A DNA stretch of 64,000 nucleotides from Xenopus tropicalis (taxonomy: Eukaryota; Chordata; Amphibia; Anura; Pipidae), in NCBI RefSeq assembly GCF_000004195.4, contig NC_030681.2, positions 20,724,482-20,788,481 on the forward strand, written 5' to 3'. Below are positions 1-10,180 of the stretch, one piece after another (position 1 is the stretch's first letter; every line of letters begins with the position of its first letter). The notes under the pieces were generated by a model. The model saw nothing but the letters and a program-made list of their open reading frames with translations, did no database searches and was not told the origin of the DNA. The position numbers and the translations under genes are program-made.

Positions 1-429
1 CCCAGGTTTTAATATTCAGGTCATTCTTTCATAAAGGATTCAATGTCTGAACTCTGCAGCTTTAATTGGCCCGCGCACAGCTAGCATAATGTACTGTTTG
101 TAACCATCATTCAAGGTGTGCCAGGGATTTTTGTTTGTGCTTTTAAAGGGCCAGTAACACAAAAAAATGAAAGAAGATGTATACCTTTAAATCTAAATAG
201 AATTATCCTTTGTCTTTCAAAAATTGAGCGTTCGCTTCAGTAGCTCTGATCCTATATATATAATTAAGCAAGTGAGGCAAAGGGGCCTATTTTGTGTAGC
301 AGATCACAGTTATTTAGCATACAAAGGGTAAAGAAGGGGGTTATTATCAGGGCTCAGATGCCATTCATGGCATGAAAACCTTCCTAATACAGACAGGACT
401 GATACCGACAAGAAATGGTTTATATAAAG
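1..429. other. Non-coding, no recognised feature
   Basis: AT-rich single-copy-looking sequence. I see no exon, repeat end or tandem structure in it. Confidence 0.5.
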
Positions 430-1210
430 CTGCTGGACAGTTGCGCTAAGATGCCCGCTGGAGGAAACTTCGCACAACTTTGGAAAAACAAAGCAATTCA
501 ATTCACTTTGTTGCCAGTGAAAAGGCATTTTGGAGAGATAAGTCACCCGTGGGCAACTAATCTCTCCAAAATGCCTTTGCACCGCTATCAAAGTGAATCT
601 TTGTGCATTAGCCTAAGGGCAATGGGCCACAGGGAGATTAGCCACCCACGGTTAGGGCAGGGGCACATGGTGTATATCCACTCAGGATCAGACTCAGGAC
701 ACCGGCCCTGGTGGGCCCCAGCGGCCCAGACCCGACCTTATTGCCACTTCCGTTGGCCGCCAATGTCCTCCCCTGACGCATTTCACATACGTGTGTTCAG
801 GGGAGGATGTCGGACAGGGGCCCCTGCGGGGGATTAGGGGTGTGCGGTGGGGGATGCGGCCAGCGGAGGCACCTTAAGGGGTGCTGCACCCTCCAGTCCA
901 ACCCTTTATCCGCTTCTCTCAGCCCTGAGTTTTCTTGGCCACGCTGAGAGAAGCAGATCTACACTTCCTACACTCCACCGTGTTCCTGCATTAAAAACTA
1001 TGCAACCATCCGAGTGTGGGCACAGAGAGCGGAGCAGATTTCGGCCTGTAAACCGCAAAAGCGGATGTTTTCCAGGCCAACCTCCAATCCGCTCCACTCT
1101 GTGCACCCAAAAATGCGGGTTGAGAGAAGCGTATATACGCACCATGTGCCCTTGCCCTTAATTTTGGCTACAGAGGGCGACTAATCTCCCCAAAATGCCT
1201 TTCCACGGGC
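430..1210. repeat. Degraded palindromic MITE relics
   Basis: Several blocks resemble the 'gagattagtcgcc / gggcgactaatctcc' family that is intact at 13722-13993. Examples are around 525-580, 630-670 and 1165-1205, where 'aaaatgcct' and 'ggcgactaatctcccc' recur in both orientations. Between them (about 900-1160) is a diverged foldback-like stretch ending in 'atgtgcccttgccctta', which looks like the end of a related element. The terminal repeats are too eroded to set exact boundaries. Open frames here are chance frames in repeat DNA. Confidence 0.5.
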
Positions 1211-1599
1211 AATAAAGTGAATCGCCGATGGAATGGTATACGTGGCTTTTTATTTTCTGACATGGACAAAATTTCCAGCAGAAGGAAACTTTCTTAGTGA
1301 TGAGCAAAATACTTTGCCAGGCATTGGTGGCCAAAAAAATAATAATTTTTTTTACGCGTGCAACAATTGTTTTTGACATGCGTCATTTTCCACGTTTCAC
1401 AAATTTTTCATTTCGCCAATTATTTCACAGTTTCTCAAATTTTTCAGCAAAGTGAAATGGGACAGATTCACTCATCATTAAACTTTCTATATTTTTCCAT
1501 CATCCGTCTTTTCCAGCAATCCAACAATTTTGTTATTATTATTGTTACTTTTAATTACTCATCTTTCTATTCAGCCCCTCTCCTATTCCAGTCTCTCAT

Positions 1600-1802
1600 T
1601 TTACCCACTGACTGGTTGCTGGGGTAAACAAGACCCTAGCAACCAGACTGCTGCTGAAATTCCAAACTGAAAAGCTCATGAACGAAAAGCAAAATAACTG
1701 AAAAATCACAAAAAAGAAAAATGAAAACCAATTGCAAATTGTCTCTGAATATCGTGTATACATCATACTAAAGGTTAATTTAAAGGTGAACAATCCCTTT
1801 AA
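1600..1802. mobile_element. MITE, TTAA-type family (partial)
   Basis: The left part contains 'ggttgctggggtaa' facing 'accctagcaaccag', a short hairpin. The right end reads 'aaggtgaacaatcccttt' followed by 'aa', giving an AAAGG/CCTTT terminus beside TTAA-like sequence. A fragment of the same family lies in epcam intron 7 at about 25055-25120. Assignment to a TTAA-duplicating superfamily (Kolobok or piggyBac-like) is inference from the ends. Confidence 0.55.
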
Positions 1803-2875
1803 TGAACTAATGTTTTGATGAAATGGCCACGTCAAGTGAACAGCACAGGGTATGGGAAGTGATCCATTATTAATACATTTCTAATACTCCCCCTTTAAAC
1901 TGAATGGGTGTGGGGATATGAATTGCCAAATATAAAACTGCTTGGTAGCATTTTATGTAACATTGTTTTTGGACAGACACCACCCAGACAGGAGAACTGA
2001 TGATCCCCACTCCTACAATGGGAACTAATTCATTTATATAACTAATAATAATGATTGCTAAACCTGGCGTTCATTTATAGAAAATGCATAATAGGAGCGC
2101 TAGCTAAATCCAGCAGTCATGTGTCACGGAGACCTTCCCTTATTACGAGCAGCAGGTGATCTATAGGCAGGGTGCAGAATCATCTGCTAGTATGCAACTG
2201 AAATGGCTTTCTGGTTGCTGGGGTCACTGACCCCAGCAACCAATAAAACAGATCTTGTTTTGCAGACATCTCATCAGGTGTATGTAACAGATACATTTGT
2301 GTTCCATACACACAAGTATAGTCTGATTTGCAATGTGTTTCCTTATAGTACAATTAACTAAAATCACATGAGGATTAGTACAAATTATGAGAGACATCTG
2401 GCAGTAATTACTATATGAGAGACGTTGGTGGAAGAGGAAGTGACACCCTGCCAAGGCCCAATAAAGATAATCGCCAGCAGCACACAGTCCTCTGCGTAAG
2501 CCCCCTTGGATTACATTCCCATAAAACAAAAAAGAAAGTACAAAGCACGAGCACTATAATTCACAACAACCAATGGCAGGTTAGTTTTCATTCTTTTAAT
2601 TGCATTAGACCTGCTTCCTGTTGATTGGTTGCTATGGGCTACTGAACCAGGGAAATTTTCTTACTGGACCAGGCAAGCTTTGCCCATGTTTCTTCATAGC
2701 CACAGTAGTCGATAAACACTTTTCAAAGATCCTAGTTGCCGTGGAGCTATTTCATGGGAGGCCACTGCTCCCATGAATGAGCCGTAACCCAAATAACTAT
2801 TTTATGACATCTGTCAAATAAACATTATATTCAGAGCCAAACCAGGAATTTTTATTGTGCTAAGCTGGTGGGTTA
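1803..2875. other. Non-coding, short hairpins only
   Basis: A small hairpin, 'ggttgctggggtca' with 'tgaccccagcaacc', lies at about 2212-2242. A 'ttggttgctatgggc' motif lies near 2625-2640. Both are common fragments of frog MITEs. No exon is evident. Confidence 0.45.
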
Positions 2876-3065
2876 TCGTACTAAGCTGGTGGGACCCCCC
2901 CCCCGGGCCCCATCGCTCAACCAACCCCCTCGCCCAAGTGCGCATACTTAGGTGCGTCGGGAGAGGGGGACCTGCGGGCCCCAGAGCACTCAGCAGGCAT
3001 CGGTTCTGGGTCGGTGGGGCCCACCAGGTTTTCCCCAGTGTCCTGCCGGCCCAGTCCAACCCTGA
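2876..3065. mobile_element. hAT-like element, right end
   Basis: The right terminus 'cccagtccaaccctg' at about 3050-3065 is shared with the clearer hAT-like copies ending at 4826 and 18906. All have a preceding 'gggcccaccaggtttt' block or its counterpart. The left end is not clear here. Confidence 0.45.
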
Positions 3066-4517
3066 GTTATAACACATACAGGGATAGTGGTGGTGACATT
3101 ATAAGTAAAGAGACATCAGCAGAATAAGAGGCAGCTGCAAGAAATTCCATGTTATGTACAAAATGCAGCAAAAGGAGCAAACCAGTAACTGTTGCTAATA
3201 GACTGTACAGAGAGAAGCCAGAGACAATGCTTAGGATACACATTCCCGGGACAAGGAACCAATTAGCAAGAACATTAATAAGTTCAGTGGCCTTTCAGCA
3301 TATATGAATCAGTTACAGTCATGAATCACTTACCTTTAGCCCCATTTCTTGGTCCTTGTGGAAGTAACAATCCCATACCTGGCGGCTGGCAACCCTTCTC
3401 TTTCCAATAAAATGTAGTATTATAAGAGCTTAAATGACAAGGAATGAATTATTCACTTGGGGGGCTGTACCCAAATAACACAATAACTTACTTCTTCCCC
3501 ATAACCCCTCTCTCCCCATCCAAAGAAAAACTTTTTTGGACCCCTCTCCTACAGGTACAACGTGAATACGCTCACAATGTGCACACACATCATCCTCCTT
3601 CCAACCTGTCCTTACCAGGTCCCCACACAGTCACATGGTCTGCCCCCCTATAGTTACTGCATTTCCTTTTACCCTGGGCTGGTGCTTATGTTCAGCAGCT
3701 GGGGTACATTTCCTAGGGCCAAACAATCGCATTGCAATGAAGGGGATATGAGAATTTGGAGCCGATGCGGTCCTTCATGTGACAGAAAAATTAAGCCTGA
3801 CTGATTGACATGTGGCCAATTTTTGGTCAGATATTGGTCGAGGAGGCCTGTCAGAGGGCCCCATACACAGGCAGATAAGCTAAGATAAGCCAAATCGGAC
3901 CAATTTCCCTGTGTGCCAGTGCCTTAATGAAGTCCTATCCGCTGTTATTATAACCTCCAGACGTAGCCATTGTTATCCCATAGTGGCATGTAACTTATGT
4001 CCGCAGCCATTTCCTTAGCCACATTCTTAGGAGCAATTAGAGTGAGATGGCGTAAGATAACCTGAATTCCTTTAGGGATAATAGTGGCTGCTGCTATATT
4101 TCTGCATGTACAAGTCTACATTTGTTCAGCAGCAAACAAGTCTTGCGATGATGGCACAATGTGCATTCTTGGCACTTATAGTTATGTTGTATATATATAG
4201 CAGTGCTAAACACGTGGAAGGGTGTGCCAGTGGTTGAACACTGCCAGCAATAATACTATCGATTGCATGCCTTTATTCCCAGGCAGAGGGGGTCGGGTAT
4301 AGTGAGACGTTGCCCCAGGCCCCAGTGCATATAGGGATATTATTAGATATAATAAGTATAGATAAACAAAGAATTGTTAACATGTACCCCTCCAGTTGTT
4401 GTTGATCCCCATGTGATCCGGACATGATCTCTGATGATGGAATGCTGAAGGCTGATGTGGGGATTATAGACAGTCCAACACCAACTGGGCTGATGCAGGT
4501 TGGACATTCCTGATTTT
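3066..4517. other. Non-coding with one MITE fragment
   Basis: Mostly featureless. About 3800-3910 carries 'ggccccatacacaggcaga', a fragment of the 'gtggccatacac' palindromic family seen more completely at 52086-52428 and 53277-53597. I see nothing else I can support. Confidence 0.45.
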
Positions 4518-4826
4518 CAGGGTCAGACTGAAGGGGGGCAGGGTCCACAGGAGCTTCCACCACCAGGGGCCCCCACATACCCCCCAAGGGCTCCTACTGT
4601 GGCCCTCACACCCCCCAGGGGCCCCCACACACCCCCCAGGGGCCTCCACATCCCCCCAAGGGCTCCTACTGTGGCCCTCACACCCCCCAGAGGCCCCCAC
4701 TGCCCACCCAACTCCCCCAGTCAGGGGAGGGAGATCAGCGGGGGAGGGTTTGGATAAGAAAGGCCCAGAAGGTCTGGGGCCCACCAGGTTTTTTTCCCAG
4801 TGCCCTGCCGGCCCAGTCCAACCCTG
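4518..4826. mobile_element. Non-autonomous hAT-like element with internal tandem repeats
   Basis: The ends are 'cagggtcagactg' on the left and 'cagtccaaccctg' on the right, imperfect inverted repeats of each other. Flanks 'ctgatttt' and 'ctgtttta' could be a decayed 8-bp target-site duplication. The interior has C-rich units of about 20 bp and a longer roughly 100-bp duplication ('gggctcctactgtggccctc' occurs twice). Its frames give Gly/Pro-rich peptides that are artefacts of the repeat. Confidence 0.6.
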
Positions 4827-5017
4827 CTGTTTTATGTTATTTTTTCCCAACTCAGATACTGGCAGCTTCCCTTACTTCCCTAATACCAGAGCAGGCAATT
4901 GCTTTGGAATCCCACTGTGCTGTTACACTCCTCTGCTCCATGGCAAATTAAAAAATGGTATTATTTTTTTAGTATTTTTTTACTGTTAAAGTAGAAGAAA
5001 AGGTAAAATCACTGGGG

Positions 5018-5380
5018 CGGTGCCAAAATGTTAGGTACCCCCGGTGAATGTAATCGCTTGTGATACCCTGGGTTGGTTCTACTGTTAGGACAAAACCACA
5101 CCAGCCCAGGGTAGCTGCGAATGGGCAATCCTCTTCCTTATGTCTTCTTTCCTCGGAATCCTGGGGCTGACGCATATACAGTGTAAAATATGCAGAGTAA
5201 AAAAGTTGGCTTTTTTGTTAAAGTTCGGCTTTTCATTCTACTGCGCAAGACAGAAGAAGGTAGAGGATTGCTCTCTCCCAGGTACCCCAGACTGGTGCAG
5301 TTTTCTCCTAACAGCAGCACCAGCCCGGGGTATAAGGTAAGAGATTGCAATCACTGGGGGTACCTAACATTTTGGCACCC
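5018..5380. mobile_element. Foldback MITE
   Basis: Terminal inverted repeats are visible: 'ggtgccaaaatgttaggtac' on the left (about 5019-5038) and 'gtacctaacattttggcacc' on the right (about 5360-5379). Inner halves remain partly complementary ('accagcccagggta' against 'taccccagactggt'). Non-coding. Confidence 0.75.
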
Positions 5381-5674
5381 TTCCTTCTAATTCAGTAACA
5401 ACTGGACACACACATGCTGCACTAAAAATAATACTGACAATACTGTATCTATTACACTAGGGGGCTCATTTATCAAAGTACGATCGCTTCTGAATATAAA
5501 AAAATCATTTTTTTAAAAATTTTTCATATTGTGTGAATTTTTTGTGACTTTTTCGTTAATTTGCGCAACTTTTTCGTACTATGTGACAAAAAGCACAACA
5601 ATTTGTGCAACAAAATCGTATTCGTTGTGCCGAGTACGAAAGTTTCAGATTCATTTAAGCTTCGGTATGGTGAC

Positions 5675-7608
5675 TTTCTTTGGGCCAGGTTGGAGCTGCA
5701 GAGTGCCATTGAGCCCTATGGGAGACTTTCCTTGGGCCGGGTTGGAGCTGCAGAGTGCCATTGAGCCCTATGGGAGGCTTTCCTTGGGCCGGGTTGGAGC
5801 TGCAGAGTGCCATTGAGCCCTACGGGAGACTTTCCTTGGGCCGGGTTGGAGCTGCAGAGTGCCATTGAGCCCTACGGGAGACTTTCCTTGGGCCGGGTTG
5901 GAGCTGCAGAGTGCCATTGAGCCCTATGGGAGGCTTTCCTTGGGCCGGGTTGGAGGTGCAGAGTGCCATTGAGCCCTATGGGAGACTTTCCTTGGGCCGG
6001 GTTGGAGCTGCATAGTGCCATTGAGCCCTATGGGAGACTTTCCTTGGGCCAGGTTGGAGCTGCAGAGTGCCATTGAGCCCTATGGGAGACTTTCCTTGGG
6101 CCAGGTTGGAGCTGCAGAGTGCCATTGAGCCCTATGGGAGACTTTCCTTGGGCCGGGTTGGAGCTGCAGAGTGCCATTGAGCCCTATGGGAGACTTTCCT
6201 TGGGCCGGGTTGGAGCTGCAGAGTGCCATTGAGCCCTATGGGAGGCTTTCCTTGGGCCGGGTTGGAGCTGCAGAGTGCCATTGAGCCCTATGGGAGACTT
6301 TCCTTGGGCCGGGTTGGAGCTGCAGAGTGCCATTGAGCCCTATGGGAGGCTTTCCTTGGGCCGGGTTGGAGCTGCAGAGTGCCATTGAGCACTATGGGAG
6401 ACTTTCCTTGGGCCGGGTTGGAGCTGCAGACAGGCCCGGATTTGTGGAGAGGCCACAAAGGCCCGGGCCTAGGGCGGCAGAAGTTTAGGGGCGGCATGCC
6501 GCCCCGCCGCAAGGAAAATTTTTAAATTTGGCTCTCATATGGAGCAGTCGAGACCTCTCCCCACTGCTCCGTATAGGAGTTTAAAGGAGCATTCGTGCAT
6601 GCGCAATGGGGAGGTGGCGCGTTGCGCATGCGCACGGGGGGACACCCACAGGGGCGGTCTCGGGGCGCCCAGGATAGAAATCCGGCCCTGGCTGCAGAGT
6701 GCCATTGAGCCCTATGGGAGGCTTTCCTTGGGCTGGGTTGGAGCTGCAGAGTTCCATTGAGCCCTATGGGAGACTTTCCTTGGGCCGGGTTGGAGCTGCA
6801 GAGTTCCATTGAGCCCTATGGGAGACTTTCCTTGGGCCGGGTTGGAGCTGCATAGTGCCATTGAGCCCTATGGGAGACTTTCCTTGGGCCAGGTTGGAGC
6901 TGCAGAGTGCCATTGAGCCCTATGGGAGACTTTCCTTGGGCCAGGTTGGAGCTGCAGAGTGCCATTGAGCCCTATGGGAGACTTTCCTTGGGCCGGGTTG
7001 GAGCTGCAGAGTGCCATTGAGCCCTATGGGAGGCTTTCCTTGGGCCAGGTTGGAGCTGCAGAGTGCCATTGAGCCCTATGGGAGGCTTTCCTTGGGCCGG
7101 GTTGGAGCTGCAGAGTGCCATTGAGCCCTATGGGAGACTTTCCTTGGGCCAGGTTGGAGCTGCAGAGTGCCATTGAGTCCTATGGGAGACTTTCCTTGGG
7201 CCGGGTTGGAGCTGCAGAGTGCCATTGAGCCCTATGGGAGACTTTCCTTGGGCCGGGTTGGAGCTGCAGAGTGCCATTGAGTCCTATGGGAGACTTTCCT
7301 TGGGCCGGGTTGGAGCTGCAGAGTGCCATTGAGCCCTATGGGAGACTTTCCTTGGGCCGGGTTGGAGTTGCAGAGTGCCATTGAGCCCTATGGGAGACTT
7401 TCCTTGGGCCGGGTTGGAGCTGCAGAGTGCCATTGAGCCCTATGGGAGACTTTCCTTGGGCCGGGTTGGAGTTGCAGAGTGCCATTGAGCCCTATGGGAG
7501 ACTTTCCTTGGGCCGGGTTGGAGCTGCAGAGTGCCATTGAGCCCTATGGGAGACTTTCCTTGGGCCGGGTTGGAGCTGCAGAGTGCCATTGAGCCCTATG
7601 GGAGACTT
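5675..7608. repeat. 52-bp tandem array, about 32 copies
   Basis: The unit contains 'ttggagctgcagagtgccat' and 'ccctatgggagactttcctt' and repeats every 52 bp (for example 5691, 5743). Copies differ mainly at scattered C/T and A/G positions (gccgggtt/gccaggtt, gagact/gaggct). Homogeneity is high. The array is interrupted once, by the element at 6431-6690. Confidence 0.95.
6431..6690. mobile_element. hAT-like element inserted in the 52-bp array
   Basis: Terminal inverted repeats are 'caggcccggattt' and 'aaatccggccctg'. A perfect 8-bp target-site duplication 'gctgcaga' (6423-6430 and 6691-6698) lies in the satellite unit, and the unit resumes in phase after it. The 260-bp size and lack of a reading frame mark it as non-autonomous. 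8-bp duplications are the hAT hallmark. Confidence 0.85.
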
Positions 7609-7832
7609 CCAAAATCATGCACAGAAGGATCAAAGTCAGAAAGGTTTTCCTGCCCTTTACAATCGTTCGATACAAAAATTTTGTGACTTTCGGATTGCCA
7701 ATACGATATTATCACGACTAATACGATTTTTACATAAGCATTTTTGTGATATTTGCGATTATCAGAAATCATCGTATGTAATCCGAATTTTACCCATTTA
7801 GGGATGCGAACTCGTACTTTGGAGAATCAGCC

Positions 7833-8579
7833 CCTATTTATTAACATGTGTCTGTGCCTTGCAGAGCACTGTGATATATACACAACCAGGTCTGTACAGG
7901 GAATCAAAATAGGCCCTGGCATTTCAAGTACACAGAGGCCCAAACACCCAGGCCCAGACAGGCAATCTGTGGATCCAGAATCCATCCGGGTCTCTATGCA
8001 ACTGCAACTTAACTAGGACCTTCTAAACCATGGTGCAGGATGTGCAACTGGGCCCCCCACTCCTCCCCATTTTTTCTCTTCTGGAAGATATGATGCAGCC
8101 TCCAGAAGGCCACAAGGGGGTGTGAGCTCAGAGGCAACCGCACTCCCTGCGCCCACAAGAGTTACTCCCCTGGTTCTGGTGGATTTGAAGTTCTCTGTAT
8201 GCCTAAGTAGTGTTTTCTGCTGAGTTTGCAACAGAACACTATGTTTTCCAATGCGGCAGATATTTCTACACCGCTCTTGTACATTCAAAGTGAGCAATAA
8301 CAAACGTGGACTTTATAGCTTTACATTTCCCCTATATATGGTAAGTACAAAGATTAGCAAAGTCTACTGTATAATGACTAAAAACATCTAAATAAAGCTG
8401 CACATAAACTCAATGGTACATGATCCTTGAAAAGAAGACCGGTGGAACCACTTTTTGGGATTTGCTGGCAATCTATTGTTTCAGATCATTCGGAAACATC
8501 TTGGCAATGACAGTGCAACAGGGAAAGAGCAGTCGGCTGATTACCCCCTACCCATGCATATAAAGACACCAGTCAGACT
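7833..8579. other. Non-coding with repeat fragment
   Basis: About 7890-7985 carries 'ataggccctggcatttcaag' and 'cagaggcccaa', shared with about 45010-45055 and with the element at 18945-19455. It is a fragment of that hAT-like family. The rest shows nothing. Confidence 0.4.
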
Positions 8580-8645
8580 GGCCAAATGGTCAGGAGCAAG
8601 AGGGCCCACTGACACCTGGGCCCTCTTGCTCCTGACCATTTGGCC
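8580..8645. repeat. Perfect 29-bp inverted repeat with 8-nt loop
   Basis: The left arm 8580-8608 and right arm 8617-8645 are exact reverse complements, separated by 'ctgacacc'. The arms contain 'ggccaaatggtcaggagcaa' and its complement. It could be a very recent foldback element remnant or a hairpin-RNA source. Nothing in the sequence shows that it is transcribed. Confidence 0.85.
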
Positions 8646-9632
8646 TGTTTCATGCTCATTCCCTATTTCTGAATGAGAAAAAAGAGGAGAAATAGATGGA
8701 AGAATAGATGCTAGCATGTAAATAAAAGAGTCTGGGAAAATAAAGAGGTTGGGTGAGGAAAGGAGGAAATATAGTTTGGAGAGTGGGGCCTAGGGTCTAA
8801 GGTTTTCTGGTGGGCCCCTGGGTTCCCAGTCCGACACTGCGTTTGAGCCAAACTGACTGAAACAGAAAAGCCCTATTGAAGAACTGACTGAACTTGGGCT
8901 TCCCATCGTCCCTTATACACATACATACACATACACATACATACACATCCTTATACATACACATCCTGGCAACTGACCATAATATCTGTACATTTTTGGC
9001 CACCCTATTGACTGATCTATTACATTTTTCCATGCGATAATGATAGTTCTGACAAATCAGCACAGGTATTACCTTTAATAAATTTGTCAGTTCTTTAAGA
9101 ACTTTCCTGAATGTTTGAAATTTTATAAATCTCTACTGGTTATGGCTTCATTTCCATTACAGGGGCATTACAAGAGTTTAGTGTAGTTTCAGCCACAACC
9201 AATCCTCTTTACAATTCATGTAGAGAGAAATTACAGCAGCATTAAGCAGGCTGCTTGGAAATGTGTTCAAGTTGAAACTTAGCAGGGATTGTCACGCTCT
9301 CTTCTCAATAACTAACTGCTGGGATAATGAGTAATCCTCAACTCCCGCCCTAATCACTACAAAACGACTGCCGTAACCATTCAGAGCACAGAAACAGGCT
9401 GAATATATGCTTGTTTACTATACACTGCTCTTCCTATAGAATACAGGCTGCCATCACCTGACAGTCAGGCAAAGCAGAGGAAGCTGTAAGTGGGTTAAGG
9501 TGGGAATTATCATTCAGAAGTAATGAGCAATAGTACTGTTACCGTTATGCCACGAGCACCAGTATCCAACAGATCTCTTTTTCGACAGAAATATAATGGC
9601 TATTCGAATTCAGGGGAAATGTGCTTTACAGG
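8646..9632. other. Non-coding with hAT end fragment and CA-rich simple repeat
   Basis: About 8790-8840 resembles the hAT-like right end ('ggtgggcccctgg', 'cccagtccgacactg'). 8915-8966 is a (CATA/CA)n simple repeat. The rest has no evident feature. Confidence 0.5.
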
Positions 9633-9964
9633 TACAGGTATCGGACCCCTTATCCGGAAACCCGTTATCCAGAAAACTCCGAATTACGGAATGCCCGTCT
9701 CCCATAGACTCCATTTTAATCAAATAATTCAGAATTTTAAAACTGATTTCCTTTTTCTATGTAGAAATAAAACAGAACCTTGTAATTGATTCCAACTAAG
9801 GTATAATTAATCCTTATTGGATGCAAAACAATCCTATTGGGTTTAATTAATGTTTTATTGATTTTTTAGTAGACTTAAGGTATTGAGATCCAAATTACGG
9901 AAAGACCCCTTATCCGGAATACCCTTGGTCCCGAGCATTCTGGATAATGGGTCCTATATCTGTA
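9633..9964. mobile_element. Abundant frog MITE ('tacaggtatgggacc' ends)
   Basis: A single complete copy without internal expansion. The left end 'tacaggtatcggaccc cttatccgga' and right end 'tctggataatgggtcctata' plus 'tctgta' are inverted repeats. The interior contains 'cagaaccttgtaattgattc' and 'ttattggatgcaaaacaatc'. The same family recurs at 27600, 35228, 37831, 44042, 47292 and 54966. It serves here as the unexpanded reference form. Confidence 0.85.
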
Positions 9965-10180
9965 CTAAAATTAGTTAAAGAGCCTCACACAACACAGAAA
10001 CTCCTAATATTCCTATCACTGTAATCTGGTCCTTCAAAAAGTATGTATAAATACCATTTTTATTTGCTGAAATCCAGCTGCAAAACAGTTGATTTTTTTT
10101 TCTGCATCAGTTTAAATCCTGGCAGGGGAGGAGGGACTAAAACTTAGTCCATCAAGTTCAACTCTTCCAAGTGAACCCAG
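9965..10180. other. Left flank of the 34-bp array
   Basis: About 10135-10180 reads 'actaaaacttagtccatcaa' then 'gttcaactcttccaagtgaa', matching a moderately repetitive frog sequence as I remember it. The right flank of the array (13075-13130, 'atagccttggattttatgct') fits the other side. The array may therefore be an expansion inside an interspersed element. Confidence 0.4.

Larger units (their letters stand above)
5458..7832. mobile_element. Palindromic MITE whose core is an expanded 52-bp satellite
   Basis: The left end has 'ggggctcatttatcaaagta' and the right end is its approximate reverse complement ('tactttggagaatcagcccc'). Both arms (about 5460-5670 and 7610-7832) are rich in 'aatacga/tcgta' tracts that pair across the element. 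Everything between is a 52-bp tandem array plus a hAT insertion, so the array lies inside the transposon. Flanking TA on both sides could be a short target-site duplication. Confidence 0.7.

Noticed and set aside
415..1161. Open frames of 140 and 104 residues near the window start
   Set aside because: They read through palindromic MITE relics and give no recognisable protein.
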